A stretch of DNA of 64,000 bases from XBB1006 sp051877515 (GCA_051877515.1 JBJEIY010000033.1:1-64000); one strand, 5' to 3'; shown: positions 1 through 8,090, counted from the first letter of the stretch. Program-made: numbers and translations. Notes: a model not told the origin generated them from the letters alone.

Positions 1-353
1 CAAAGACTTATTTCTCAAGATGGCGCATTGAGGAATATTTTCGCTGCAAAAAGCAAATGTTCCAGTTTGAAAACTTCCGAGTACGAAAACTTGCAGCAAT
101 CAATGCTTTAAATTTTTATATTACCTTATGCATGGCGTTTCTGGCACTTATATCTATGAAGTCAGAAACAAACGCCCTTAAGGTTTCCATAATACAAAAA
201 GCAGATCCTATAAAGGAAAAAGTATATTTCTGCTATTATCGGTTAGCAAAAGGTATCTCTGGCATACTATCGTATGCAAAGGAAGGCGTCAGGCTATGGT
301 TTAGGACAAAACGTCCTGTATACCGTCAACTCTGTCTTAAACTAACCGCATAA
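1..353 (+). CDS. IS transposase, C-terminal part (cut by window edge)
   Basis: This is the 3' end of an insertion-sequence transposase. The reading frame is open from base 3 and its start lies left of the window. The first visible residues, KTYFSRWRIEEYFRCKK, contain Y-x2-R-x3-E-x6-K, the YREK signature around the catalytic Glu of IS4-type DDE transposases. The following FENFRVRKLAAINALNFY resembles the usual hydrophobic C-terminal helices of that group. Roughly 115 residues are visible. It is not known whether the missing part is intact, so it may be a functional element or a remnant. It sits next to a second, oppositely oriented IS, suggesting a local insertion hotspot. The family (IS4 superfamily) is inferred from the motif only. 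Confidence 0.7.
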   Translation, partial: KTYFSRWRIEEYFRCKKQMFQFENFRVRKLAAINALNFYITLCMAFLALISMKSETNALKVSIIQKADPIKEKVYFCYYRLAKGISGILSYAKEGVRLWFRTKRPVYRQLCLKLTA

Positions 354-611
354 ATAGATAAAAGAATATTTCTCCTAAAGCCCGGTTCCGGCGGGGTTTA
401 TTAAAGTGCCTCTTCTCACAGAACTGCCACTCTATAACTTCAAAATATCGGCAGACTGGTGCTTTGGGACGTTATTTTTATTTTTGAATTACAGTTTACG
501 GAAACTCAAGCATAGCCGCCTGCGGTGCGCTCTGCGCAGGGTTGACGAATTGCTGATGACAGATACACTGTTAGTCAAGCAGAGTAAGTATTATTATGCG
601 CCATGGCGCAT
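354..611. other. Intergenic spacer between two IS transposases
   Basis: No gene was found. Near 380-402 there is a GC-rich imperfect hairpin (CCCGG facing CCGGCGGGG) that could end the left transposase transcript, but it lacks a clear U-run. The right part probably includes one end of the ISLre2-family element. The segment closes with a 16-bp palindrome listed separately. Confidence 0.5.
596..611. repeat. Perfect 16-bp palindrome abutting the transposase stop
   Basis: ATGCGCCATGGCGCAT is a perfect two-fold palindrome with no loop, ending one base before the stop codon of the ISLre2 transposase (stop at 614-612). It could be part of the element's end, a transcription barrier or a protein-binding site. 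The lack of a loop argues against a classic terminator hairpin. Confidence 0.6.
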
Positions 612-2066
612 TTATAACACATACAGTCTTTCCCTGATTGCCAGTGTTTTTCTTACTGTCCCATAAGGAACATGTGCCTGTATACGCTCAATATAACTTC
701 CTGCCTGGTTATAGTGCTCCGCAACGATATTTCTAAGCTGCAGTTTCTGTGGTGCTATACCATCAGTTCCTGTCGCTTTAAGATGTCTGTGCTCTCTGCT
801 GTATTTGACAAGATCTATGATTGCAGCCCTGCCATTGTTTCTGTCATAGCATCTAAGTTTGCTCATTCTGTCTGCTCCGGTCTGGCTCCAGCCCATTGGA
901 CGGGAACTAAGGCGGTCTGACAATACATGACTGACGTGGCTTTCTGCACTACAGCCATTCACAAGCTTATTACGCAGTGTCCTTCTTACTGCCGACCAGT
1001 TACCCAGTACATATTTCCTAAGCTCATCAATCTTTTCCGGCTTTTTTGCTGAGTTCATCATGGCTGCAGTATACGTATCAAATTTTTTGCGTGCATTTTT
1101 CTGTCTGGAATACAGCAGATGCCAAAGCTCATTTTTGACATAGTCTTTTTCATCCAGCATTTGGGCTGCGGCAGCATTAACATACTTCATCAGATGATAT
1201 TTATCAGCACAAAATACGGAGTTTTCAACATACGTAACCCCGGATTTAATCCATCCGGCTCCATCGCCACTTATAAACACTCTTTTTAGTGCCTCCGTAT
1301 CATAGTTTGTCTCTATGAAAGAATTAACTTTCGTCCAGAGCTGCTTATTGCCTTCCGTTCCCGGATAAAGCCCACTGAAATAGTATTTATTTACCAGTTC
1401 ATAACGGCCCTCAGCTTCGGATGATTCCTTCCTGTACTCATATAGGTATATAAGCTTGGATATAAAGCTGGCATTCTCTTCTTCTCCATAACGGCCGTGC
1501 TGTTCGGCTACATGATCTTCATCAGCCTCGATGTGAAGATATGGTACTGATCTTGGTGTATCATATATTTTGTCCGGTATTTCATCCGCTATGGAATGTA
1601 CTTTATTCATCACCGTGGTTTTGGTTATTTCCTGCTTGGAGGGCAGTACCTTTGCTGCTTCGGCATAACTGGTCTTAAGAGCTTCGCAAAGCATTACAGC
1701 TTCAGCCATCTCAGTAAAACGTTCATTCTTCTCGAGGCCAATCAGATCCTCAAGTAGATGTGTGAAGGTATTCTTCTCTGATTTGGATTTATAGTACGTG
1801 CAGTCAAAGGAAATATCACCTACTGAACTAACCATTGTCCGGGTGTCATTTCGATGAATGGTGTAGCGTCCTTCCCTCCAGGTGCACTCACGAATTGCCT
1901 GATCCATCTCTGAAAGAATTGCTCCCAGAAATCCAGCCGCAAACGCCTCTGTTGATGACTTAACAGATGATTCGAGAGTGCTGAATTCCTTGGGATTTTC
2001 AAAAAATTTTTGTTCTGCATTAAAAACTGATGTTAAAAGAGTGTCTAAAAGTGATACAATGTCCAT
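612..2066 (-). CDS. ISLre2-family transposase
   Basis: Transposase of 484 residues. Recognisable family blocks are VPYLHIEADEDHVAEQHG (acidic cluster), ISGDGAGWIKSG and FCADKYHLMKYVNAAA, arranged as in ISLre2/UPF0236 transposases; the Asp residues in these blocks are candidates for the metal-binding catalytic set. The C-terminal part is basic. The start was set at 2066 because AAGGAGGAG lies 8-9 bases upstream; a longer frame to 2135 adds 23 residues without a ribosome site. The gene appears full length with no frameshift, so the element may be active. Its start region lies inside inverted repeats that could shut off translation from read-through transcripts (see separate entry). Confidence 0.85.
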   Translation of the reverse strand: MDIVSLLDTLLTSVFNAEQKFFENPKEFSTLESSVKSSTEAFAAGFLGAILSEMDQAIRECTWREGRYTIHRNDTRTMVSSVGDISFDCTYYKSKSEKNTFTHLLEDLIGLEKNERFTEMAEAVMLCEALKTSYAEAAKVLPSKQEITKTTVMNKVHSIADEIPDKIYDTPRSVPYLHIEADEDHVAEQHGRYGEEENASFISKLIYLYEYRKESSEAEGRYELVNKYYFSGLYPGTEGNKQLWTKVNSFIETNYDTEALKRVFISGDGAGWIKSGVTYVENSVFCADKYHLMKYVNAAAAQMLDEKDYVKNELWHLLYSRQKNARKKFDTYTAAMMNSAKKPEKIDELRKYVLGNWSAVRRTLRNKLVNGCSAESHVSHVLSDRLSSRPMGWSQTGADRMSKLRCYDRNNGRAAIIDLVKYSREHRHLKATGTDGIAPQKLQLRNIVAEHYNQAGSYIERIQAHVPYGTVRKTLAIRERLYVL

Positions 2067-2140
2067 GTGAGAGTACTCCTCCTTGTGAATGATTTGCGCA
2101 AAAACCATTGTATCAAAGAATGTGGGGACTCTCACTTTTA
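2046..2140 (-). promoter_or_regulatory. Fold-back structure over transposase RBS and start
   Basis: Three exact inverted repeats surround the transposase start: 2046-2053 with 2133-2140 (8 bp), 2052-2061 with 2106-2115 (10 bp), and 2067-2074 with 2128-2135 (8 bp). The first two can stack into one stem with the ribosome site and ATG in its loop. The third gives an alternative stem enclosing only the ribosome site. Only transcripts starting outside 2140 would contain every arm. This matches the logic of fold-back inhibition known for IS10/IS50, but here it is an inference. Confidence 0.6.
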
Positions 2141-2233
2141 TTTTGAATTATTAACCAACTAAATCTTTACTCTATTATCTGGAATTATTGTGTCAAATTT
2201 TATGCAATAAAACCATTAATTTTCCAAAAAACA

Positions 2234-2262
2234 TTGAAAAAATTCTGCTGTTGATGTAAAAT
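2234..2262 (+). promoter_or_regulatory. Sigma-A promoter for CheY-like operon
   Basis: TTGAAA at 2234-2239 and TAAAAT at 2257-2262 are separated by 17 bp, 35 bases before the start of the response-regulator gene. The site lies just outside the likely IS boundary, so the operon probably keeps its own promoter. Confidence 0.6.
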
Positions 2263-2296
2263 TTACCTATCAATTGATTACAAATGAGGTATGTGT

Positions 2297-2674
2297 ATGG
2301 AGTTGAAAGATTATAAAGTATTAATTTGTGACGATTCAATATTGGCAAGGAAACAGCTGAAAGATGTTCTGAGTGAGGCCGGTTGTACAAACTTTATTGA
2401 AGGACAAAACGGGCAGATGGCTATTGAATTATACAAGCAGGAACATCCGGATATTGTTTTCCTTGATATTGTCATGCCTATAGTTGACGGCATTGAGGCG
2501 GTGAAACAGATTATTTCCTATGATAGTTCAGCATGCATTATCATGGTTTCTTCCGTAGGAACCCAGGGTCAGATCAAAGCTGCCATTGAGGAAGGTGCAA
2601 AAGATTTTATCCAGAAACCCTTTGTGGCAAATCAGATTTTAACCATACTAAAGAAAAGACTAGGAGGAAAGTAA
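2297..2674 (+). CDS. CheY-like single-domain response regulator
   Basis: A 125-residue stand-alone receiver domain. Acid pocket Asp12-Asp13 (ICDDS), phospho-acceptor Asp57 (FLDIVMP), switch Ser85/Ser86 (MVSSVG) and Lys107 (IQKPF) are all in place, so it should be phosphorylatable. No output domain is attached, so it must act through a partner. ATG 2297 is preferred over 2291 because the GAGGT ribosome site is too close to the latter. Its stop overlaps the next ATG (TAATG at 2672-2676), which implies translational coupling with the CheX-like protein, a likely phosphatase or partner. No kinase is encoded in the window. The physiological role is unknown; motility is not implied by the neighbourhood. 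Confidence 0.85.
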   Translation: MELKDYKVLICDDSILARKQLKDVLSEAGCTNFIEGQNGQMAIELYKQEHPDIVFLDIVMPIVDGIEAVKQIISYDSSACIIMVSSVGTQGQIKAAIEEGAKDFIQKPFVANQILTILKKRLGGK

Positions 2675-3561
2675 TGTTTACACAGTTATTTGGAAACTTT
2701 CTCTTACGTAAAGGTGTTGTTTCACCGGAACAACTTCTGGATGTTATGAAAACCGCTTCCGGCTCCCGTGTCAAACTTGGTACACTTTGTATCCATGCAG
2801 GTCTGATGTCTGCAGCCGAGGTGGAAAAGGTATTTATCCTCCAGACCCATGTTGATAAACGCTTTGGTGAGATCGCTGTTGAAGAAGGTTATCTTACTGA
2901 TTCCCAGGTGAATGAACTGATGAAAGATCAGGGGCCGAATTATCTCTTACTTGCCCAGGCACTTGTGGAATCCAAAATACTTACCCATGAACAGATTGAA
3001 CGGCTTCTATCCGACTATCAGGCTGAGACAAAAATATTCGATCTGGATATGATGGATGAACAAAAAGAAAAGATCCAGAAGCTTGTTATGAATTTCTGCA
3101 ACTTTGGAGACATTCCTCATGCAGACCGTGCAGTTTCCTATCTGCATCTGTTGTTTAATAATCTGATCCGGTTTATTGGAGATGATTTCACTCCCCTGAG
3201 TCCCATACCAATTGAAGAATATCTTATCAGTTGCGGCTCTTCTCAGGAAATCAAAGGTGAATATTCTTTAAAATCTGCCATTGATATGGATGAACAGATT
3301 GCGATTGCTTTTGCTTCCCGCTATGCAGGAGAAACCCTTACAACATATGATGAATATGTTTCTGCTTCCATGGATGATTTCCTGAATCTGCATAACGGAT
3401 TGTTTTTGGTCAACGTTTCCAACACAGAAGCATTGGAATTGGAGTTGTGTCCTCCTGTTAACATGATGAATGAAGCATATAATACGAAAGGTTCTTCCTA
3501 TTTACTTCCAATCTGTTATACCTTTGGAACGGTAAATTTTGTAATTACCTTATTTGAATGA
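2674..3561 (+). CDS. CheX/CheC-like protein with N-terminal MshEN-like repeats
   Basis: A 295-residue soluble protein. Residues 1-120 carry three copies of a helical repeat of the form LG-x(5-7)-G-hh-x4-hxxhh, similar to the repeats in the N-terminal domain of GspE/MshE ATPases. Residues 150-295 resemble the CheC/CheX phosphatase fold. The family motif ExxN-x22-P is recognisable as DFLN with Pro 22-23 residues later (ELCPP), the usual Glu being replaced by Asp. CheX proteins dephosphorylate CheY-P, and the overlapping CheY-like gene fits that partnership. The N-terminal domain may add a ligand such as a cyclic dinucleotide, but this is inference. It is followed by a strong terminator. Confidence 0.65.
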   Translation: MFTQLFGNFLLRKGVVSPEQLLDVMKTASGSRVKLGTLCIHAGLMSAAEVEKVFILQTHVDKRFGEIAVEEGYLTDSQVNELMKDQGPNYLLLAQALVESKILTHEQIERLLSDYQAETKIFDLDMMDEQKEKIQKLVMNFCNFGDIPHADRAVSYLHLLFNNLIRFIGDDFTPLSPIPIEEYLISCGSSQEIKGEYSLKSAIDMDEQIAIAFASRYAGETLTTYDEYVSASMDDFLNLHNGLFLVNVSNTEALELELCPPVNMMNEAYNTKGSSYLLPICYTFGTVNFVITLFE

Positions 3562-3579
3562 TCTACGTAACATAACCTG

Positions 3580-3610
3580 AGCTGCAGGAGAACGAGCCTG
3601 CAGCTTTTTT
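3580..3610 (+). terminator. Intrinsic terminator just before the AP2-domain gene
   Basis: A perfect 9-bp stem, AGCTGCAGG (3580-3588) with CCTGCAGCT (3597-3605), is followed by six T residues (3605-3610). The ribosome site of the next gene (AGGAGG, 3611-3616) begins immediately after the T-run. Either the next gene is expressed by read-through or regulated antitermination, or it has a promoter not seen here. Confidence 0.9.
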
Positions 3611-3620
3611 AGGAGGTTTT

Positions 3621-4433
3621 ATGCTAATCGGCGTTTCTGTTGCAACAAAAAAAGATGGTACCCCCTATTATCGCTCCGGTATTACTTACCGGGGGAGACA
3701 CATCAGTCTGGGAAGCTTTTCGGAAGAAGAAAATGCTTTTCAGGCCTATTTGAATGCAACTGAAATCCTTCGGGATATGTCCTACACCATTGACCATGAT
3801 TATTCGGACTTTGTGCTGCCTTTTTCAAAGATCGTTACGCTACTGAATTTTCGTGATAATGGGATTTATTTTAAAACTCCAATCTATATCCGGCAAAACT
3901 ATTTTCAATATTTTCTTACACCGAGTATTGATTTGAAATTTGATATGGACGATCTGTTTTATTACAGTACAAGAACTATTTCTGTACGAAAGGGACACTA
4001 TTTTGTGGCTGACTATGGCATGCAGGTCACTATCTTTTCCCGTTATGGAATTAAAAACCATAGTGTGAAAGGAAGAGATTATATCTTTGCCAATGGTGAT
4101 GAAACCGACTTCCGCTATTCAAATATCGTTGTTATCAATCCCTACTACGGAGTAACACGATGTATTCGTTCAAACCAGGAAGTTTACAGGGTGCGGATAC
4201 ATTTAAAAAGCAACTACGTGATCGGATACTTTGAGGACGTTGTCACAGCAGCCATAGCCTATAACAAAGCGGTTGATACAGCCCATGACCTCGGAATAAC
4301 AAAGAATTTTCCCATTAATTTTATTGATGAATGCTCCAACCAGCAGTATGCCCAGATTTATTCCCAAATCTGCCTTCCGCCAAACTACTATACCGGAATA
4401 CAGGCTTACTTAGCAAAAGTTTCAAATAAATGA
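3621..4433 (+). CDS. AP2 - degenerate HNH - AP2 protein
   Basis: A 270-residue protein with two AP2/ERF-like DNA-binding modules. Residues 3-50 (YYRSGITYRGRHISLGSF, then ENAFQAYLNATEIL) and about 185-245 (YRVRIHLKSNYVIGYF, then TAAIAYNKA) each show the three-strand-plus-helix pattern. Between them, around 150-172, GRDYIFANGDETDFRYSN aligns by eye with the HNH motif DHxNGDxxDNRxxN of HNH-AP2 homing endonucleases, but the catalytic His is Tyr. A plausible reading is a domesticated homing endonuclease that kept DNA binding and lost cleavage, possibly a regulator. Strong AGGAGG site with ATG 3621. It is followed 18 bases later by malQ. The function is not known. Confidence 0.65.
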   Translation: MLIGVSVATKKDGTPYYRSGITYRGRHISLGSFSEEENAFQAYLNATEILRDMSYTIDHDYSDFVLPFSKIVTLLNFRDNGIYFKTPIYIRQNYFQYFLTPSIDLKFDMDDLFYYSTRTISVRKGHYFVADYGMQVTIFSRYGIKNHSVKGRDYIFANGDETDFRYSNIVVINPYYGVTRCIRSNQEVYRVRIHLKSNYVIGYFEDVVTAAIAYNKAVDTAHDLGITKNFPINFIDECSNQQYAQIYSQICLPPNYYTGIQAYLAKVSNK

Positions 4434-4451
4434 TTGAAAGGATATAAATAT

Positions 4452-5933
4452 ATGAGACGATCCGGGATACTAATGCCAATTACTTCCCTTCCTTCCCCGT
4501 ACGGTATAGGAACCCTCGGTCAATGTGCACGTGACTTTATCTGCTTCTTGGAAAAAGCCGGCCAGACTTACTGGCAGATCCTTCCCATCGGTCCTACCGG
4601 ATATGGTAATTCTCCATACCAGCCCTGTTCCTCTTATGCAGGAAATCCCTATATGATCGATTTGGAAGAATTATCAAAAGAAGATCTTTTACCCCCGAAT
4701 GAATATACTTCCATTTTCTGGGGAGATAACGAAACACTAATTGACTATGATATTCTGTATGAAAACCGTTTAAAGGTTCTTCAGACAGCATGCCGGAACG
4801 CAAGAACACAATATCCGGATGCTTTTCTTAACTTTACGAAAGAACAAGCCTATTGGCTGGATGATTACGCCCTCTTCATGGCTATTAAGTCTTATTATAA
4901 CGGAGCTTCCCAGATCGAATGGCCCATGGATATTCGAAAAAGAGAACCGGAAGCAATGAAGCATTATACTTCTCTTTTACAGGAAGATATTCTGTTTTAT
5001 AAGACTGTCCAATTTTTGTTTTTCCGTCAGTGGGATCGTCTGAGAGAATTTGCCCATAGCCACCATATCCTGTTGATCGGTGATATTCCGATTTACATGG
5101 GAATTGACAGTTCTGATGTCTGGGCACATCCGGAAGAATTCCAATTAGATGAAGAACTTCTGCCCATTGAAGTTGCCGGATGTCCACCGGACGCCTTCTC
5201 TGCAGATGGGCAGTTATGGGGAAATCCTCTTTTTGACTGGGATCACATGAAAGAAACCGGTTTTACCTGGTGGATCTACCGTATTCAATACCAGACTCAG
5301 ATCTATGATCTTTTGCGGATTGATCATTTTAGAGGTTTTGATTCCTACTATGCGATTCCTTATTCGGATGACACTGCCCGCAACGGTGTCTGGAAAGAAG
5401 GTCCCGGAATTGCACTTTTTGATGCTTTAAAAAATGAGCTGGGAACACTTCCTCTTATCGCGGAAGATTTAGGCATCCTTACTCCTTCTGTTCGTACATT
5501 GCTATCCGATACCGGCTTTCCTGGTATGAAGGTACTGCAATTTGCGTTTAACAGCAGTGAAACAGATTCTGCCTATCTGCCCCACAATCATATCAAAAAC
5601 TGTATTGTATATACAGGTACTCATGATAATGATACCATTCTCGGTTGGGAACGCTCTTCTTCTCCAGGCGATATTGCCTACGCAAAAGACTATCTTAACT
5701 ATCATGAAAACGAGGGATTCAACTGGTGTATGATACGCGCTGCACTCTCCAGTGTTGCTGATACCACGATCCTACATATGGCTGACTTACTGAACCTGGG
5801 CTCAGAAGGGCGTATAAATACTCCATCCACCATTGGAAACAATTGGAGATGGCGCTGTCTTCCCAATGAATATGATGATGCCCTTGCCAGCCGGCTATAT
5901 CATCTGAATGCCCTGTATGGACGACTAAATTAA
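4452..5933 (+). CDS. malQ: 4-alpha-glucanotransferase (amylomaltase)
   Basis: A 493-residue GH77 enzyme that disproportionates maltodextrins, moving glucan chains between acceptors and releasing glucose. It starts with the family opening MRRSGILMPITSLPSPYGIG. LPIGPTGYGNSPYQ binds substrate. LLRIDHFRGFDSYY holds the nucleophile Asp, LIAEDLGILTP the acid/base Glu, and YTGTHDNDTILGW the stabilising Asp. Length is normal and all motifs are present. ATG 4452 has GAAAGGA nine bases upstream; an upstream TTG in frame lacks such spacing. It lies 18 bases behind the AP2-domain gene, so the two may be cotranscribed. It acts in cytoplasmic maltodextrin or glycogen use. A terminator follows at once. Confidence 0.95.
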   Translation: MRRSGILMPITSLPSPYGIGTLGQCARDFICFLEKAGQTYWQILPIGPTGYGNSPYQPCSSYAGNPYMIDLEELSKEDLLPPNEYTSIFWGDNETLIDYDILYENRLKVLQTACRNARTQYPDAFLNFTKEQAYWLDDYALFMAIKSYYNGASQIEWPMDIRKREPEAMKHYTSLLQEDILFYKTVQFLFFRQWDRLREFAHSHHILLIGDIPIYMGIDSSDVWAHPEEFQLDEELLPIEVAGCPPDAFSADGQLWGNPLFDWDHMKETGFTWWIYRIQYQTQIYDLLRIDHFRGFDSYYAIPYSDDTARNGVWKEGPGIALFDALKNELGTLPLIAEDLGILTPSVRTLLSDTGFPGMKVLQFAFNSSETDSAYLPHNHIKNCIVYTGTHDNDTILGWERSSSPGDIAYAKDYLNYHENEGFNWCMIRAALSSVADTTILHMADLLNLGSEGRINTPSTIGNNWRWRCLPNEYDDALASRLYHLNALYGRLN

Positions 5934-5945
5934 TGAATACAGTAC

Positions 5946-5984
5946 AAAAAAGCCCGAACCGGGCCTTCCCGGTTCAGGCTTTTA
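5946..5984. terminator. Bidirectional terminator, malQ / MetRS paralog
   Basis: A stem AAGCCcGAACCGGG with CCCGGTTCaGGCTT around a CCTT loop, flanked by A-run and T-run, serves malQ on + and the MetRS-like gene on -. Confidence 0.9.
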
Positions 5985-6028
5985 TTCATTTCAAGAAAGA
6001 CTGCTTACTGACTCGTCTTGTATCTACT

Positions 6029-8026
6029 TTATTCCGGAGAAAACTGACAGGCAGGTTTTTTAAAGAAGTCTACCTTTGGCTCCAGGAATTTCAGTTCATG
6101 GTGATCCGGTTCTCCCACCAAAGCAGTCAAGGGTTCAAAAATATAATCCCAGGAAAATAACCGTTCATCTACTCTCAGGTACTCCCGGACCATTTCACAT
6201 CCGGAAGGTGCAATAGGATGTAATAAAGTTGTGATCACCTTCACACCGTAAAAACAGTCGATCAGAATCTGCCTGCGTAACGCATGATCCTCATTCTTTT
6301 CCGCTGTTTTAATATTATTTACCCAATGCTTATTCACATCACGGATCAGGCTGTCTAAAACATAAGTCACACGATGGAACTCATGATTATACATATAACG
6401 CTCATATTCCAGAATTGCATCTGTGCACATAGACTGGATCTTCTCATCCACCTGACCTGTAGGCATAATACCTTCATAGTACTGCTGTGTGGAATAAAAA
6501 CAGGAACGTACCAGGCGGTTAAATACATTGGTCAGAAGGTTTCCTTCCTTCAATACCGGATCTGCGCCTTCCTGCTCTTCTTTCGGAAGATATACCTGCG
6601 GTTTAAATCCGACACTCTTGCTGGCAAGGCCAAGACTGAGAAAATGGATACGCAACTGTTCCGCCGAATAATACTCTAACAACTCATCTGCCATAGGCGG
6701 TTTTAATTCAGAGCTGCTGCTGGCCTTTTTATCCATAAATAAAATATGGTTATTTGCAACAATATGAGGCAGAATTTCTGTCTCCATATTCACCGGTTCG
6801 CCTTTTTTATGATTCAGTCCCACGAACATACCCATTTCTGCCAAGCCATAGAAATAGATATTATCCTGTCCGATAAACTGATATACCATGGAATCCTCAT
6901 CCTGCCACCATTTCTTCCACTCATCTTCCGGCAGTCCTTTCTGTTCCAGATAGGTCCTGGTAAAAGAAATCGGCGCCCACAAAGATTCCGGCCATACCCA
7001 GAAAGTCAGACCCTCCACATCATCCTGAGACGGCACTTTTACTCCCCAGTCAATATTACCGGAAAGACGGAAGGGAACCAGGGTCTTTCCTGTACGGTAA
7101 TGGATCCCCTTTTCATCAAGAATCTCTCTTGCCTTATCACGTCCATCCAGATCTCGGAAAATAAAGGTAATGGATGGTTTCTTTTCTTCATTTATGGTTT
7201 CATGCTCCGGAAAAGCTGTTTCCAGACTGTCCAGATCATCAATCTGTTTTCTCTGCACATACATGCAGGGCGCTTTCAAAAACTCTTCCATTGCCTTAAT
7301 CTCAAATTTTCTGGTATTGGTTTCTCTGGATAAAAACTGCATCCTCTCACTTAACATCTCCATACAGTCATCCAATGTAAAATACCAGTTCGTCACATGA
7401 CGGATCTCCGGCTTTACACCCGATAAAGTACTGACAGGATCAATAAGCTCGGATGGAGAATACTGATGTCCCAGATCGCACTCATCTGCATAACCTTTTT
7501 CCGAGCAACAGCCTTCAATAGGACATTTTCCAACCACCTGTCTTCCATTGATAAAAACTTTCTTGATGGGGTCAAAGAACTGTGGCGTAGACATCTTCCT
7601 CAAATGGCCATTCTCATACAGGGTATGGAACACCTCATCCGAAACCTTCTGATGCATCTTTCCCGTTTCTCCAAATGCGCTGGCGCCAAAAAGATCCAGA
7701 CTGATTTCATAGTCCTTTAAAGTCTGTTTCTGTTTTTCATGGTTTCCCATAACATATTCTTCCAGGGAACCGCTATAACCGGAATCCACAAGCTTTCGAT
7801 AGGCTTCCACAATTGGTGAACCATAACAGTCTGTTCCGGATACAAAGATTACATTTTCTTTTCCAATCCGGTCACGTAAAAAACGTGCAAATGTATCTGC
7901 ATGCACAAACATACCGCCCACATGTCCAAAGTGAAGGGTCTTGTTTCCGTAAGGCATTCCTCCGGTAATAATCGCTCTTTTGGGGAATACCGGACGTTCA
8001 TCATTTCGAATTCTCTTATTTACCAT
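6029..8026 (-). CDS. Methionyl-tRNA synthetase-like protein (clostridial paralog)
   Basis: A 665-residue class I aminoacyl-tRNA synthetase of MetRS type. The ATP motif HIGH is HFGH (TLHFGHVGGMF), and the region after it, SGTDCYGSPI, matches the MetRS fold. A zinc-knuckle insertion contains CPIEGCC and CDLGHQYS. The KMSKS loop is altered to DKKASSSSE, keeping one Lys. The C-terminal anticodon-binding helices are present (YNHEFHRVTYVLDSLI), but the EMAP-like dimer domain of many Firmicute MetRSs is absent. These changes fit the second MetRS of Clostridia that SEED labels a clostridial paralog. Whether it charges tRNA-Met in vivo is unclear. ATG 8026 has GAGGAG upstream. No T-box leader was seen. 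Confidence 0.8.
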   Translation of the reverse strand: MVNKRIRNDERPVFPKRAIITGGMPYGNKTLHFGHVGGMFVHADTFARFLRDRIGKENVIFVSGTDCYGSPIVEAYRKLVDSGYSGSLEEYVMGNHEKQKQTLKDYEISLDLFGASAFGETGKMHQKVSDEVFHTLYENGHLRKMSTPQFFDPIKKVFINGRQVVGKCPIEGCCSEKGYADECDLGHQYSPSELIDPVSTLSGVKPEIRHVTNWYFTLDDCMEMLSERMQFLSRETNTRKFEIKAMEEFLKAPCMYVQRKQIDDLDSLETAFPEHETINEEKKPSITFIFRDLDGRDKAREILDEKGIHYRTGKTLVPFRLSGNIDWGVKVPSQDDVEGLTFWVWPESLWAPISFTRTYLEQKGLPEDEWKKWWQDEDSMVYQFIGQDNIYFYGLAEMGMFVGLNHKKGEPVNMETEILPHIVANNHILFMDKKASSSSELKPPMADELLEYYSAEQLRIHFLSLGLASKSVGFKPQVYLPKEEQEGADPVLKEGNLLTNVFNRLVRSCFYSTQQYYEGIMPTGQVDEKIQSMCTDAILEYERYMYNHEFHRVTYVLDSLIRDVNKHWVNNIKTAEKNEDHALRRQILIDCFYGVKVITTLLHPIAPSGCEMVREYLRVDERLFSWDYIFEPLTALVGEPDHHELKFLEPKVDFFKKPACQFSPE

Positions 8027-8090
8027 TCATTCTACTCCTCATATAGTTTAAATCACAAAACAGTACCTTTAAACATGTTCTATCATACCT

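Larger units (their letters stand above)
434..2152 (-). mobile_element. ISLre2-family insertion sequence (ends approximate)
   Basis: A single-transposase element of about 1.6-1.7 kb. The coding core, 612-2066, is certain; the ends are not. A short match read inward from both sides (TTCAAAATA at 439-447 and, on the other strand, 2147-2139) could be part of the terminal inverted repeats, but nine AT-rich bases are weak support. No target duplication could be assigned. The element lies upstream of the CheY-like gene and is transcribed away from it. Confidence 0.5.

Noticed and set aside
2172..2196. TTGACA at 2196-2191 as transposase promoter
   Set aside because: The best -10 at 16 bp is TAGAGT, a poor match; a closer AT-rich box is only 11 bp away.
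4434..4452. TTG start for malQ at 4434
   Set aside because: The GAAAGGA site lies downstream of it and is well placed for ATG 4452.
6746..7333. 195-residue + strand frame inside the MetRS-like gene
   Set aside because: It is fully antisense to a gene with clear motifs, with no RBS and no recognisable domain.
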